Below, in pieces: positions 1-9,499 of a stretch of DNA of 64,000 nucleotides. Source of the DNA: Streptomyces longispororuber (GTDB taxonomy: Bacteria; Actinomycetota; Actinomycetes; Streptomycetales; Streptomycetaceae). The position numbers were made by a program, and so were the translations under genes. A model generated the notes under the pieces. The model worked only from the letters and a program-made list of their open reading frames with translations, was not told the DNA's origin and did not search any database. Position 1 is the stretch's first letter. The number at the start of each line of letters is the position of its first letter. The stretch is from contig NZ_BNBT01000001.1 in NCBI RefSeq assembly GCF_014656095.1, forward strand, positions 89,996-153,995, read 5' to 3'.

Positions 1-146
1 ACCTGGCCCTCACGCTCGTCGAGGAGCTGGAGCACGCCCTTGACCGGTGGACCGGTGCCCTCGTCGTCGTTTCGCACGACCGGCTCCTCAGGCGCCGCTT
101 CACCGGGCGAATACGCCGGATGGAGGCCGGACGGCTACCCGGCTGA
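1..146 (+). CDS. C-terminal end of an ABC-F type ATPase (partial)
   Basis: The window opens inside a reading frame (frame starting at base 3) of 47 codons ending at a TGA at 144-146. The visible tail contains VVVSHDRLLRRRF, the H-loop region (SHD) that follows the Walker B strand of an ABC ATPase. The short following segment ending in EAGRL is typical of ABC-F proteins, which are soluble twin-ATPase translation or antibiotic-resistance factors. The start and the catalytic core lie outside the window, so the exact subfamily cannot be judged. Confidence 0.7.
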   Translation, partial: LALTLVEELEHALDRWTGALVVVSHDRLLRRRFTGRIRRMEAGRLPG

Positions 147-180
147 GCCGCGCCCGGAGCCCTCGATCTAGGGTCGACCC

Positions 181-840
181 ATGGCCCGACCCCGGCGCAT
201 CGTTCTCGTCCGACACGGCGAGTCGGCAGGAAACGCCGACGACACCGTGTACGAGCGCGAGCCCGACCACGCGCTCGCCCTGACCGAGACGGGCCTCCGA
301 CAGGCGGAAGAGGCGGGCAAAGGGCTGCGGGAGCTGTTCGGGCAGGAGCGGATCAGCGTGTACGTCTCGCCCTATCGCCGCACCCACGAGACGTTCCAAG
401 CCCTCCGCCTCGACCCGCAACAGGTACGCGTACGCGAGGAGCCCCGGCTGCGGGAACAGGACTGGGGAAACTGGCAGGACCGGGACGACATCCGGTTGCA
501 GAAGGCCTACCGGGACGCCTATGGCCACTTCTTCTACCGCTTCGCCCAGGGCGAGTCGGGCGCCGACGTCTACGACCGGGTCGGCTCCTTCCTGGAGAGC
601 CTCTACCGCAGCTTCGAGGCGCCTGACCACCCGCCGAACGTCCTGCTCGTCACGCACGGGCTGACCATGCGCCTGTTCTGCATGCGGTGGTTTCATTGGT
701 CAGTGGCCGAATTCGAATGCCTGTCCAACCCGGGCAACGGCGAGACGCGGGCCCTGCTGCTGGGTGAGAACGGCCGATACAGACTCGACCGACCGTTCGA
801 GCGCTGGCGTGAGCCGGAGCCGTACGGCATCACCGGATAG
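181..840 (+). CDS. Histidine phosphatase superfamily (phosphoglycerate mutase-like) protein
   Basis: This 219-residue protein starts LVRHGESAGNADD, the RHG signature of the histidine phosphatase branch, with the nucleophilic His at about residue 12. A second conserved His sits in LLVTHGLTMR, and the internal YRRTHET and REQDWG segments match the usual phosphate-pocket Arg and the insert region. Such enzymes dephosphorylate small metabolites or proteins through a phosphohistidine intermediate, and the substrate cannot be read from sequence. The ATG lies 34 bases after the preceding stop, and the next gene follows 12 bases downstream, which suggests co-transcription with the ADP-ribosylglycohydrolase. 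Confidence 0.88.
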   Translation: MARPRRIVLVRHGESAGNADDTVYEREPDHALALTETGLRQAEEAGKGLRELFGQERISVYVSPYRRTHETFQALRLDPQQVRVREEPRLREQDWGNWQDRDDIRLQKAYRDAYGHFFYRFAQGESGADVYDRVGSFLESLYRSFEAPDHPPNVLLVTHGLTMRLFCMRWFHWSVAEFECLSNPGNGETRALLLGENGRYRLDRPFERWREPEPYGITG

Positions 841-852
841 AGTGACAAGGCG

Positions 853-1761
853 ATGACCGCTGACCTCTCTCCCGACCAGCGCCTGGGCCGCGCTCTGGCC
901 AGCCTGCGCAGCCTGGCGGTGGGAGACGCGCTGGGCTCCCAGTTCTTCACGCCGGCGCACTACCCACTGCTCAAGCGACGCGAGCTGCCGGACGGCCCCT
1001 GGCCGTGGACCGACGACACCGAGATGGCGTGCTCCGTGCTGGCCGTCCTCGCCACGCACGGCAGGATCGACCAGGATGCCCTGGCGCGCTCCTTCGCCGA
1101 GCACCAGAACGTGGACCGGGGCTACGGCCCTGCCGTCAGCCGCCTCCTCGCCCAGATCCGGAGCGGAGGGGACTGGCGGGAGCTGGCCTCCGCGATGTTC
1201 AAGGGGCAGGGGTCCTGGGGCAACGGCGCCTCGATGCGGATCGCGCCGCTCGGCGCCTGGTACGCCTCTGACCCGGAGCAGGCCACCCACCAGGCCGAGA
1301 TCTCCGCTTACACGACCCATCAGCACCGGGAAGCCGTCGTCGGGGCCATGGCGGTCGCGGCCGCCGCGGCGCTGGCGGCCGACCCGACGGGACCGCCGGC
1401 CGCCAAGGCGCTCCTCGACGGGGTCGTCGACCTGGTGCCGCGCAGTGCCGTGGGGGCAGGACTCCGTCGGGCGCGGGACATGCTCGACTACGACGACCCC
1501 GCGACGGTCGCCGCCGTCCTGGGCTGTGGACGCCGTACGACCGCGCACGACACGGTGCCGTTCGCGCTGTGGTCGGCTGCTCGCGCGCTGGACGACTACG
1601 AGAAGGCGTTCTGGACCACTGCCGGAGTGGGCGGTGACATGGACACCACCTGCGCGATCGTCGGTGGCGTCGTCGCGGCCGCCGGTGGGAGGCCACCGAC
1701 GCTGTGGCTCGACCGCACGGAGCCGCTGCCCGGGTGGGTGCCCACCACGGCGGGCTGCTGA
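853..1761 (+). CDS. ADP-ribosylglycohydrolase family protein
   Basis: This 302-residue protein has the features of the DraG/ARH family: an N-terminal GDALGSQFF segment, the metal-binding WTDDTEMAC motif near residue 55, and the C-terminal GGDMDTTCAIVGGVVAA motif that supplies the other magnesium ligands. Enzymes of this family remove ADP-ribose from proteins or small molecules. It follows the histidine phosphatase by 12 bases and is probably co-transcribed with it. The substrate is unknown. Family assignment is firm because both Asp-rich metal motifs are present. Confidence 0.9.
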   Translation: MTADLSPDQRLGRALASLRSLAVGDALGSQFFTPAHYPLLKRRELPDGPWPWTDDTEMACSVLAVLATHGRIDQDALARSFAEHQNVDRGYGPAVSRLLAQIRSGGDWRELASAMFKGQGSWGNGASMRIAPLGAWYASDPEQATHQAEISAYTTHQHREAVVGAMAVAAAAALAADPTGPPAAKALLDGVVDLVPRSAVGAGLRRARDMLDYDDPATVAAVLGCGRRTTAHDTVPFALWSAARALDDYEKAFWTTAGVGGDMDTTCAIVGGVVAAAGGRPPTLWLDRTEPLPGWVPTTAGC

Positions 1762-1994
1762 CCGAGAGCCGGGGAACCGGGCCGGGCAGGACCGGTCGCT
1801 TCGTACGGAGGGAAAAGCTTGCTCGTCGGCTTGGGTGAGGGCCTGAGCGAAGCGAGCCGTACGGGCACCCGGGCAGTGACTCGCGCTTGCGGCGGCGGTG
1901 TCCGGTGGTGGCCGGCTCCGAGGCGAGGTCGCGCGCGCCTGCGTGTGTGCGGCAGGGGCTGAGCGGCGTACGCCCTGACGGTCGGTGCGGCTCC

Positions 1995-2039
1995 GTGTGT
2001 GCCGGGCCGGGGCCGCCGTCGCGGAGGTCCGGCACACAC
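1995..2039 (-). terminator. Stem-loop downstream of the MFS exporter
   Basis: An 11-bp perfect inverted repeat (GTGTGTGCCGG at 1995-2005 and its complement at 2029-2039) lies just beyond the stop codon of the leftward MFS gene. There is no clear U-run, as is common in Streptomyces terminators. It could also act on the rightward gene ending at 1761. Confidence 0.45.
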
Positions 2040-2048
2040 GGTCCCCCG

Positions 2049-3605
2049 TCAGCCCCCGGAGGGCCCCGCGGCGCTCGCCGTACCCGCCAGCGCGTCCAGG
2101 TCGCTCTTGCGTACCCGGATCACCACGACGGCGGTCAGCAGAGCGAGGAGCGCCATCGCGACGGCCGGCAGGAAGGCCGTGGAGATGCCCTTGGAGAGCA
2201 CCTCGTGGCCCCACGGCGCCGGGAGCTCGTGCGACTTCGCGAAGGCGGCCTTCTGCTCAGGGGAGGCCTTCGCCAGGAAGTCGGGTATCTGCTCCTTGGC
2301 CTCGTCCCGGCTCGCCGTACCGAACACCGTGGTCAGGATGGACAGGCCCAGCGATCCGCCGACCTGCTGCGTGGCGTTGAGCAGCCCGGACGCGGCGCCC
2401 GCCTCGTGCACCGCGACTCCGGACACCGCCGTCAGCGTCAGCGTCACGAAGTTCAGGCCCATGCCGAAGCCGAAGAGCAGCATCGGGCCGAGCACCCCGC
2501 TGACGTACGAGCTGTCCGGCGTGATGAACGTCTGCCAGCCGAGCCCCAGCGCGACGATCGCCGACCCGGTCACCATGAACGGCTTCGGTCCAAGCACCGG
2601 CAGCAACCGCTGGGAGAGTCCCGCGCCGATCACGATCGCGACAGTGACGGGCAGGAAGGCGAGGCCTGCCTCGATGGGCGTGTAGTCCAGCACGTTCTGG
2701 ACGAAGAGCACGATGAAGAAGAACATGCCGAACATCGCCGCCGCCAGGCTCAGCATGATCACGTACGTGCCCGAGCGGTTGCGGTCGGCGAACATCCTGA
2801 GCGGAGTGATCGGTTCCTTGGCCCGGCTCTCGATGACCACGAACGCCAGGAGCAGCACGATGGCGGCGCCGAACGACCCCAGCGTGAGACCGTCGCGCCA
2901 GCCGTCCTCGGAGGCGCGGATGAACCCGTAGACCAAGGACGCCATGCCGAGCGTCGAGGTGAGGGCGCCCACGAGGTCGAAGCGCCCCGGGTGGCGCTCG
3001 GACTCGCTGATGTAGAGCGGGGTCAGGAACGCGATCAGCACACCGATGGGGACGTTGACGAACAGCACCCAGCGCCAGTCGAGCCACTCGGTGAGCATGC
3101 CGCCCGCCAGCAGACCGATCGCGCCGCCTCCGGCGGACACCGCCGCGAAGACACCGAACGCGCGGTTCCGCTCGGGACCTTCGGGGAACGTCGTCGTGAT
3201 CAGCGCGAGCGATGTGGGTGACGCGATCGCGCCACCGACGCCCTGCAGGGCCCGCGCCGCCAGCAACTGCCACGGCTCCTGGGCGAATCCCCCGAGGAGT
3301 GAGGCGAGCGTGAACAGCAGGATGCCGAACATGAAGACCCGGCGGCGCCCCAGGATGTCACCGGCGCGCCCGCCGAGCAGCAGCAGACCGCCGAATGTGA
3401 GCGTGTACGCACTGACCACCCACGTGAGGTCCGTCGTCGAGAACTCCAGCGCGTCCTGAATGTGCGGAAGTGCGATGTTCACAATCGTCGCATCCAGGAC
3501 CACCATGAGTTGGCAGGCGGCGATGATGGTGAGGGCGATGCCGGGATGTCCTTCCCGGCGTGCGGCACCTGGTTGCTGGTCTTGCTTCAACGGAGAGGTT
3601 GTCAC
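2049..3605 (-). CDS. MFS drug exporter, DHA2 (EmrB/QacA) family
   Basis: This 518-residue membrane protein has about 14 predicted hydrophobic segments, the number expected for the DHA2 family of proton-driven drug exporters. Visible family marks are LDATIVNIALPHIQ in the first helix (motif D1), GGRAGDILGRRRVF (motif A) and the motif C-like GGAIGLLAGGMLTEWLDWRWVLFVN segment, which ends in a typical WRW. It uses a GTG start preceded by GGGGGA. It is transcribed divergently from a TetR-type regulator, and the shared region carries two palindromic sites. The pair is very probably an inducible efflux system. The substrate is unknown. Confidence 0.93.
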   Translation of the reverse strand: MTTSPLKQDQQPGAARREGHPGIALTIIAACQLMVVLDATIVNIALPHIQDALEFSTTDLTWVVSAYTLTFGGLLLLGGRAGDILGRRRVFMFGILLFTLASLLGGFAQEPWQLLAARALQGVGGAIASPTSLALITTTFPEGPERNRAFGVFAAVSAGGGAIGLLAGGMLTEWLDWRWVLFVNVPIGVLIAFLTPLYISESERHPGRFDLVGALTSTLGMASLVYGFIRASEDGWRDGLTLGSFGAAIVLLLAFVVIESRAKEPITPLRMFADRNRSGTYVIMLSLAAAMFGMFFFIVLFVQNVLDYTPIEAGLAFLPVTVAIVIGAGLSQRLLPVLGPKPFMVTGSAIVALGLGWQTFITPDSSYVSGVLGPMLLFGFGMGLNFVTLTLTAVSGVAVHEAGAASGLLNATQQVGGSLGLSILTTVFGTASRDEAKEQIPDFLAKASPEQKAAFAKSHELPAPWGHEVLSKGISTAFLPAVAMALLALLTAVVVIRVRKSDLDALAGTASAAGPSGG

Positions 3606-3630
3606 GATGAGTCCCCCGCAAGTGCGTTAA

Positions 3631-3646
3631 TGAACGCGCCCGTTCA
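3631..3646. promoter_or_regulatory. Palindromic operator 1 between the MFS exporter and TetR gene
   Basis: The 16-base site TGAACGCGCCCGTTCA is a perfect inverted repeat with 6-bp arms and a 4-base centre. It lies close to the GTG start of the exporter. A second site with the same GAACG-N4-CGTTC core lies 49 bases away, so both are likely binding sites for the adjacent TetR-type repressor. Confidence 0.7.
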
Positions 3647-3680
3647 CTGTCGCGTCCTACGGTAGTGAAGCCCGGACAGG

Positions 3681-3694
3681 GAACGCAAGCGTTC
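3681..3694. promoter_or_regulatory. Palindromic operator 2 between the MFS exporter and TetR gene
   Basis: GAACGCAAGCGTTC shares the GAACG-N4-CGTTC core with the site at 3631-3646 and has 6-bp perfect arms here. It lies nearer to the TetR gene and probably mediates autoregulation. Confidence 0.7.
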
Positions 3695-3730
3695 ACTGGA
3701 CTTCCTCGAAAGCTCAACGGAGAGATGCAG

Positions 3731-4345
3731 ATGGTTACTTCGCGTTGGAAGACCGCTTCCGCTCAGGCGGTCTCCTCGCGCCGTCGTGGTCCTGTGCTGG
3801 AGCGCGCGATCCTGGAGTCCGCGCTGGAGCAGCTCAGTACGGTCGGCTGGAACGGTCTGACGATGGAGGGCGTGGCGGCGGGCGCCCAGACGGGCAAGGC
3901 CGCGGTGTACCGCCGCTGGCCCTCCAAGGAGGACCTCGTCGTCCACGCCCTGCAGGCCGGGCTGCCGAAGTTCGACGAGGTGCCGGACTGTGGCAGTGTC
4001 CGGGAGGACCTTCTCCGTCTGTGCCGCCAAATGCGCGCGGCCCTGACCTCCCGCCCCGGATACGCGCTGCTGGCGGTCCTTCACGAATGTGATGTCGAGA
4101 CCGCCGCGCGCTTCCACGGAGTGATCGTCGAGGGCGTCGTCGAACCGAGTGTGGAACTCATCCGGCAGGTGATGCGGCGCGGAATCGAGCGCGGAGAGGT
4201 GCGTTCCGGTGCGACGGACCAGTACGTCTGCGAGGTGATCCCCGCGATGATGATGTACCGCTCCAAAGTGTGCGGGAGCGAATGGTCGGACGAGGAATTC
4301 GTGGCACTCGTCGATCAGGTCATGGTTCCGCTGCTGCGCCCGTAA
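3731..4345 (+). CDS. TetR/AcrR family transcriptional repressor
   Basis: This protein has about 204 residues. Its N-terminal helix-turn-helix is visible as [32 protein letters not shown], where KAAVYRRW is the TetR recognition-helix signature. The rest is the helical ligand-binding and dimerisation domain. The ATG at 3731 is preferred because a GGAG (3719-3722) lies 8 bases upstream; an ATG at 3725 would sit too close, and a longer upstream frame has no ribosome-binding site. It is divergent from the MFS exporter and almost certainly represses it through the two palindromes between them. Confidence 0.9.
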   Translation: MVTSRWKTASAQAVSSRRRGPVLERAILESALEQLSTVGWNGLTMEGVAAGAQTGKAAVYRRWPSKEDLVVHALQAGLPKFDEVPDCGSVREDLLRLCRQMRAALTSRPGYALLAVLHECDVETAARFHGVIVEGVVEPSVELIRQVMRRGIERGEVRSGATDQYVCEVIPAMMMYRSKVCGSEWSDEEFVALVDQVMVPLLRP

Positions 4346-4556
4346 GCCGGTTTCGACTGCCCAGGGTGGCGCCTCTCCGGCAGGGGAGGCAGGGGAGGCA
4401 GGGGGCAGGAGGGGCACCGTGCGCGCGGAAGGGGAATGTCCGCTCCCGGGAAGGGCGGCCGCGCGGCCCGTGGAGGTGCCGTGGCGCGAAGCCGTCCAAG
4501 CCTTGGCCAACCAGGGTGTCGCGAGTGGTCACCGGCGGCGTACGCTGTCAAACGCC

Positions 4557-5258
4557 ATGCCGTACGAAGCACCCACCCATACCGTCGAGCGCTCCTTGCG
4601 CGCCACCACCGGAGCGAAGATCATCGCCGGTGTCGACGAAGTCGGACGCGGAGCGTGGGCGGGCCCGGTCACCGTCTGCGCGGCGATCACGGGGCTGCGC
4701 AGGCCGCCCGCCGGCCTCACCGACTCCAAACTGATCAGCCCCAAGCGACGCACCGAGCTCGCCGCGGAGCTGGAGGGGTGGGTCACGTCACACGCCTTGG
4801 GGCACGCGTCGCCCGAGGAGATCGACGACATGGGCATGACGGCCGCCCTGCGGCTGGCCGCGGTCCGTGCCCTCGACGCGCTTCCGGTCCGGCCGGACGC
4901 GGTCATCCTCGACGGGAAGCACGACTACCTCGGCGCTCCCTGGCGGGTCCGTACGGTGATCAAAGGTGACCAGTCCTGCGTCGCTGTCGCGGCGGCGTCG
5001 GTCATCGCCAAGGTTCAGCGCGACAAAATGATGGCCGAACTGGGCATCGAACATGCAGACTTCGGTTTTGCGGCCAACGCCGGTTATCCGTCGCCGGTGC
5101 ACAAGGCCGCGCTGGCGGAACGGGGCCCCACCCCGTACCACCGGCTTTCGTGGGCGTATCTTGATGCGCTGCCCCAGTGGCGGCACCTCAAGAAAGCCCG
5201 CGCCTGGGCGGAGGGAAACGTTCCGGAAATCGAGGGCCAGCTCGGCTTTGAGTTCTGA
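4557..5258 (+). CDS. rnhB: Ribonuclease HII
   Basis: This 233-residue enzyme cuts the RNA strand of RNA-DNA hybrids and starts removal of misincorporated ribonucleotides. The N-terminal [15 protein letters not shown] motif holds the first catalytic Asp and Glu of the family. [12 protein letters not shown] follows, and [11 protein letters not shown] supplies a further acidic residue. The ATG at 4557 was chosen because family members begin about 20 residues before the GVDEVGRG motif; an open frame further upstream encodes Gly/Arg/Pro-rich sequence unlike the family. The gene stands alone, with a small conserved gene 77 bases downstream. Confidence 0.94.
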   Translation: MPYEAPTHTVERSLRATTGAKIIAGVDEVGRGAWAGPVTVCAAITGLRRPPAGLTDSKLISPKRRTELAAELEGWVTSHALGHASPEEIDDMGMTAALRLAAVRALDALPVRPDAVILDGKHDYLGAPWRVRTVIKGDQSCVAVAAASVIAKVQRDKMMAELGIEHADFGFAANAGYPSPVHKAALAERGPTPYHRLSWAYLDALPQWRHLKKARAWAEGNVPEIEGQLGFEF

Positions 5259-5335
5259 TGTTTTCCGCAGTTCCGGTCGCACTCATGTGCCACCCGCCGA
5301 CGCGTGTCGCATCGGCGTTTGATAGACAACAACGC

Positions 5336-6001
5336 ATGCCTCTCATTCCCGAGGAGCCTCAGATTCACGAGAGTGCCCAGGGTCCCCGCGCCACTCCGGC
5401 CACCGGCCGTACCGCGCCGACCCCCCGCCCCGTACCCGGTCCGCGTCCCGCGGCTCCGTCGCGGCCCGGCCGCCCGGGTCCCGTGCGGCCGACGCCGCCC
5501 GCGCAGCGCGCGACGCGTGAACCGGCTGTCAAGCCTGGGCCGCCCGCCCAGGCCGCCAAGCCGGGGCCGTCCGCCCCGGCCGCCCCGGAAGCCGCCGCCA
5601 ACGGTGCCGCGGTCCCGCAGATCCAGTTGATCCCGGCCTCCGCCGACGGCGCTCTCGACGCCGCCGAGGAAGCCGTCGACCTGCTGCTCGACTCGGGTCG
5701 CGCCCCGGGCGACGTCCTGGTGATCACCACAGGCGAGCCCCACCCGTGGTCCACGCACGAGCTGTCCTTCGGCGAGGACGCCTACTGGGCCCAGCACGAC
5801 GCCGGCGACGACGTGTTCTACGCCGACGCCGCCGCCCTGCCGCGCGCCGCGACCCGCCCTGTGGTCGTCGTCGCGCTGAACGGCGGCAGCGAGGAGACCG
5901 CGGTCACGGCCCTGCCCGCCGCGCTCAACCGGGCCGGCACCCTGCTGATCGTCTGCGGCGACCCGCAGCGGATCAACACCATGCTGGGCGCGGGCGTCTG
6001 A
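5336..6001 (+). CDS. Conserved actinobacterial protein of unknown function
   Basis: This protein has about 221 residues. The first ~85 are Pro/Ala/Arg-rich and look disordered. The rest is a compact alpha/beta domain with GDVLVITTGEPHPW, RPVVVVALNGGSEE and a C-terminal LLIVCGDPQRINTMLG. The alternating hydrophobic strands resemble a small Rossmann-like or helicase-associated domain, but no catalytic motif is visible. The start MPLIPEEP is the first plausible ATG. It follows rnhB closely and may be co-transcribed. I do not recognise a function. Confidence 0.75.
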   Translation: MPLIPEEPQIHESAQGPRATPATGRTAPTPRPVPGPRPAAPSRPGRPGPVRPTPPAQRATREPAVKPGPPAQAAKPGPSAPAAPEAAANGAAVPQIQLIPASADGALDAAEEAVDLLLDSGRAPGDVLVITTGEPHPWSTHELSFGEDAYWAQHDAGDDVFYADAAALPRAATRPVVVVALNGGSEETAVTALPAALNRAGTLLIVCGDPQRINTMLGAGV

Positions 6002-6234
6002 CGCTCCCGGCGGGCAGGCCGCGGCGCGTGCGCCGTGGCCGCGGGGTGCCGTGCCGTGCTCGGCTGTGCCCTCCGCGGGTGTGCCCGTACCCGGCCGCGG
6101 GCGGGTCCGCCGCAGAGGCGGCATGCCCACGGGAGACGACGTAGAGGCACGGTGGGGCGCGGCTGCCTGCCCTCAGGGGCGCCGCCGCCATGCGGAGGAC
6201 GACGCAGGGTGCGGTGCGGCGGGACCGTGCGGTC

Positions 6235-6963
6235 TCACCGCGCCGCCACGCGCCGCGACAGCTCCGACGCCGCACCTCCGGGTGAGGACGGCGACGCCTC
6301 GCCTCCGGTCGGTGGCTGGGGTGCCGCACCGTCGGAGGGCGACCGGCGCCGACCGCCGTCGGCTCCAGCGCCTTCCTCGGCGCCCGTGCCGGACGCACCG
6401 GCCCTTCCGTCGGGCGCGGGCACGGCGTGCGGCCGACGGCCTCCGCGACCTTCACCGAGGACCTGCCAGCCCTCCCGGGTGAGCGTGATGTACGCCCCAC
6501 ACCTCAGCCCGTGCAGCGTGCACGCGTCCCGCAGGCCCCACATCCACGCGCCGTCCTCCTGCGTCCAACGCGCGTCGCCGTCACGGCAGTAGAGCAGTAC
6601 GGCGGTGCGAACCGGGGTGCGGCGCCGCAGGTCGTGCGGGATCACCCTGCGCAACTGGGCCAGCAGCGCGTTGCGGAACACCCACCCGTCCACCGTGCTC
6701 GCCCGACGCACGAACGAGGCGGACGCCCTGACCCGTTCCTCCGGATCGAGTACGGCCACGATCACGGTGGCCACAGTGGGCCGGTGCCGGGCGTACAGGC
6801 CGCTCACGACCTCCCGTGGGTTCCGGAGCAGCGGGATCTCGGCGGCTGACCACTCCGAGGGTTCGAGCATCCGGGTCAGTTGCTCGCCGGTCTCGGGTAT
6901 CGCGGCGTCGGCCACGGGATCCGGTGCCGACGCCGCAGCGGACGGAGCGATTCCGAAGGTCAC
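6235..6963 (-). CDS. Conserved hypothetical protein with a disordered C-terminus
   Basis: A GTG start at 6963 is preceded by AGGGAGG and gives a 242-residue protein. The central ~130 residues are folded, with segments such as LYARHRPTVATVIVAVLDPEERV, RTAVLLYCRDGDARWTQEDGAWMWGL and CGAYITLTREGWQVLG. The last ~75 residues are Gly/Ser/Pro/Ala-rich. DUF4192-type proteins carry a similar -RTAVL-Y- theme, and a DUF4192 gene lies 3 kb away, but this is only a resemblance. I do not recognise the family. Confidence 0.7.
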   Translation of the reverse strand: MTFGIAPSAAASAPDPVADAAIPETGEQLTRMLEPSEWSAAEIPLLRNPREVVSGLYARHRPTVATVIVAVLDPEERVRASASFVRRASTVDGWVFRNALLAQLRRVIPHDLRRRTPVRTAVLLYCRDGDARWTQEDGAWMWGLRDACTLHGLRCGAYITLTREGWQVLGEGRGGRRPHAVPAPDGRAGASGTGAEEGAGADGGRRRSPSDGAAPQPPTGGEASPSSPGGAASELSRRVAAR

Positions 6964-7179
6964 GGTCCTCCCTTCGGCTACACGCCCCTGGCAGGGCGGG
7001 GTCGGGCTGGGGGACGCACCGCGGCACAGCCCTACCGGACTACGGGGGAGCCGCGCGGGAGCGGTTCCAATTCTTGCCGCCGTCCTGGCTTGCGGCAACG
7101 AGCAATTGACCCCGCCGACCCATATCCGGTGATACGTCTCGCATATCCCTGCCCAGGGCGCCGCACGATGATGCGGAGG

Positions 7180-9366
7180 TCACCCTTGCACGGCCAGGAC
7201 CAGCGGCAACACCCCCTTGGCGCCCGCCCGGCGCAGCATGCGCGCGGACACCGCGAGCGTCCAGCCGGTCTCGGTCGCGTCGTCGACCAGCAGCACCGGA
7301 CCGTCCGCCTCCTGGAGGGCCGCGGCGAGAGCGGGCGGCACCGTCAAGGAGCCGTCCAGGGCGCGCAGACGCTGGGCGCTGTTGCTCCTCGGAATCCGCA
7401 CGTCCGCGACCTCGGCCACGTACTCGAGGGAACCGAGCAGCGGCAGGCGGCCGATCTCCGCGATCCGGGACCCGAGTGACTGGATCAGCCGAGGCTTCGA
7501 GCGGGAAGGCATGGTCACCACACCCGCGGGCCGGGGCCCGGCATCGGGAGCGCCCGGAGCCCAGCCGCCCGGGCCCTTCGCCCAGTCCGCCAGGACCTCC
7601 ACCACGGCCTGGGTGACATCGTCGGGCACCGGGCCGTCCGGCGCCTGCGGGGCGAGCATCGGGCGGAGCCGGTTGCCCCAGCCGATGTCCGAGAGCCGGC
7701 CCAGGGCTCGGCCCGGGGCTGCCTGCTCACCGGCCGGAATCCGGCCCTTGAGGGTCATGCCCACGGCGGCGAGGCCGGTGGGCCACATCTTCCGGGGCTC
7801 GACCTCCACACCGGGCCGGGCCAGCTCACCGCGTGCCGACTCCAGCGCGGTCGACGTCACGTCCGCCTGGAACCGGCCCCCCACGCAGTTGTCGCAGCGC
7901 CCGCACGGTGCGGCCTCCTCGTCGTCCAACTGGCGTCGCAGGAATTCCATCCGGCATGACGTGGTCGCGACGTACTCGCGCATGGCCTGCTGCTCCGCCT
8001 GCCGCTGCTTGGCGACCCAGGCGTAGCGCTCGGTGTCGTAGGTCCACGGCATGCCTGTGGCGATCCAGCCGCCCTTCACCCGCTGGACCGCGCCGTCGAC
8101 GTCCAGGACTTTGAGCATCGTCTCGAGCCGTGATCTGCGCAGCTCGACCAGAGGCTCCAGCGCGGGGAGCGAGAGGGGGCGGTCCGCCCGTGCCAGGACG
8201 TCCAGGGTCTGACGCACCTGGTCCTCGGGCGGGAAGGCGAGGGAGGCGAAGTAGTCCCAGATCGCCCTGTCCTCCTGGCCGGGCAGAAGCAGCACTTCCG
8301 CGTGGTCGACGCCACGGCCCGCGCGGCCCACCTGCTGGTAGTAGGCGATCGGCGAGGAGGGCGAGCCCAGGTGGATGACGAAGCCCAGGTCCGGCTTGTC
8401 GAAGCCCATGCCGAGGGCGGAGGTGGCGACCAAGGCTTTCACACGGTTGGCGAGCAGGTCCTCCTCGGCCTGCTGCCGGTCCGCGTTCTCCGTCTTCCCG
8501 GTGTACGAGGCGACGGTGTGGCCGCGCTGCCGCAGATAGGCGGTGACCTCCTCGGCGGCGGCGACCGTGAGGGTGTAGATGATCCCGGAGCCCGGCAGAT
8601 CGTGGAGGTGGTCCGCGAGCCAGGCCAGACGGTGTGCCGCGGTCGGGAGCTGGAGCACGCCGAGGCTCAGGCTCTCGCGGTCGAGCGGTCCTCTGAGGAC
8701 GAGGGCGTCCGAACCGCTGCCGGTACCGAGCTGGTCGGCGACGTCCGCGGTCACGCGGGCGTTCGCGGTGGCCGTCGTGGCCAGCACCGGGACGCCGGGC
8801 GGCAGGTCGGCCAGCATCGTGCGCAGGCGTCGGTAGTCGGGGCGGAAGTCGTGACCCCAGTCGGAGATGCAGTGCGCCTCGTCGACCACCAGAAGGCCGG
8901 TCGCCGCGGCCAGCTTGGGCAGGACCTGGTCGCGGAAGTCGGGATTGTTGAGCCGCTCCGGGCTCACGAGCAGCACGTCCACCTCGCCCGCGGCCACCTC
9001 CGCCTGGACGGTGTCCCACTCCTCCGTGTTGGACGAGTTGATAGTGCGGGCACGGATGCCCGCGCGCGCGGCCGACTCCACCTGGTTCCGCATGAGCGCC
9101 AGCAGAGGAGAGATGATCACGGTGGGGCCGCTGCCGCGCTCCCGCAGCAGAGCCGTCGCGACGAAGTACACCGCGGACTTTCCCCAGCCGGTGCGCTGCA
9201 CGACGAGGGCCCGGCGCTTGTCGGCGACCAGCGCTTCGATGGCTCTCCACTGGTCCTCACGCAGGCGCGGGCCGTCCGGCGGCGTCCCGCCGGACGCGGG
9301 GGAGGGGCCGCCGACGAGACGGGCGAGGATGGCGTCGGCTGCCGTGCGGAGGTCTTCGTTGCTCAT
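7180..9366 (-). CDS. recQ: RecQ-type ATP-dependent DNA helicase with a C-terminal phosphoribosyltransferase-like domain
   Basis: This 728-residue protein begins at ATG 9366; an upstream in-frame extension is not family-like. Helicase motif I is visible as [12 protein letters not shown], motif II as [22 protein letters not shown] and motif VI as QQVGRAGRG. The RecQ zinc site ends in CGRCDNC. Instead of an HRDC domain the C-terminus continues for about 200 residues and ends with [14 protein letters not shown], which resembles the PRPP-binding loop of phosphoribosyltransferases (VDD-x-x-x-T/S-G). RecQ unwinds recombination and replication intermediates in the 3' to 5' direction. The role of the tail is unknown. 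It is divergent from the DUF4192 gene. Confidence 0.9.
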   Translation of the reverse strand: MSNEDLRTAADAILARLVGGPSPASGGTPPDGPRLREDQWRAIEALVADKRRALVVQRTGWGKSAVYFVATALLRERGSGPTVIISPLLALMRNQVESAARAGIRARTINSSNTEEWDTVQAEVAAGEVDVLLVSPERLNNPDFRDQVLPKLAAATGLLVVDEAHCISDWGHDFRPDYRRLRTMLADLPPGVPVLATTATANARVTADVADQLGTGSGSDALVLRGPLDRESLSLGVLQLPTAAHRLAWLADHLHDLPGSGIIYTLTVAAAEEVTAYLRQRGHTVASYTGKTENADRQQAEEDLLANRVKALVATSALGMGFDKPDLGFVIHLGSPSSPIAYYQQVGRAGRGVDHAEVLLLPGQEDRAIWDYFASLAFPPEDQVRQTLDVLARADRPLSLPALEPLVELRRSRLETMLKVLDVDGAVQRVKGGWIATGMPWTYDTERYAWVAKQRQAEQQAMREYVATTSCRMEFLRRQLDDEEAAPCGRCDNCVGGRFQADVTSTALESARGELARPGVEVEPRKMWPTGLAAVGMTLKGRIPAGEQAAPGRALGRLSDIGWGNRLRPMLAPQAPDGPVPDDVTQAVVEVLADWAKGPGGWAPGAPDAGPRPAGVVTMPSRSKPRLIQSLGSRIAEIGRLPLLGSLEYVAEVADVRIPRSNSAQRLRALDGSLTVPPALAAALQEADGPVLLVDDATETGWTLAVSARMLRRAGAKGVLPLVLAVQG

Positions 9367-9499
9367 GGCTCCATGCAACCCGATGGGTCGGACATTCGGC
9401 GAACGGGTCCGCCGAACTGTGGACAACTCTTGGCGTGACCCTGTCCAGGGTTATCCACAGCCTCAACCGGAGGATGGCATTCCGGTGCAGAGTCGGCAC

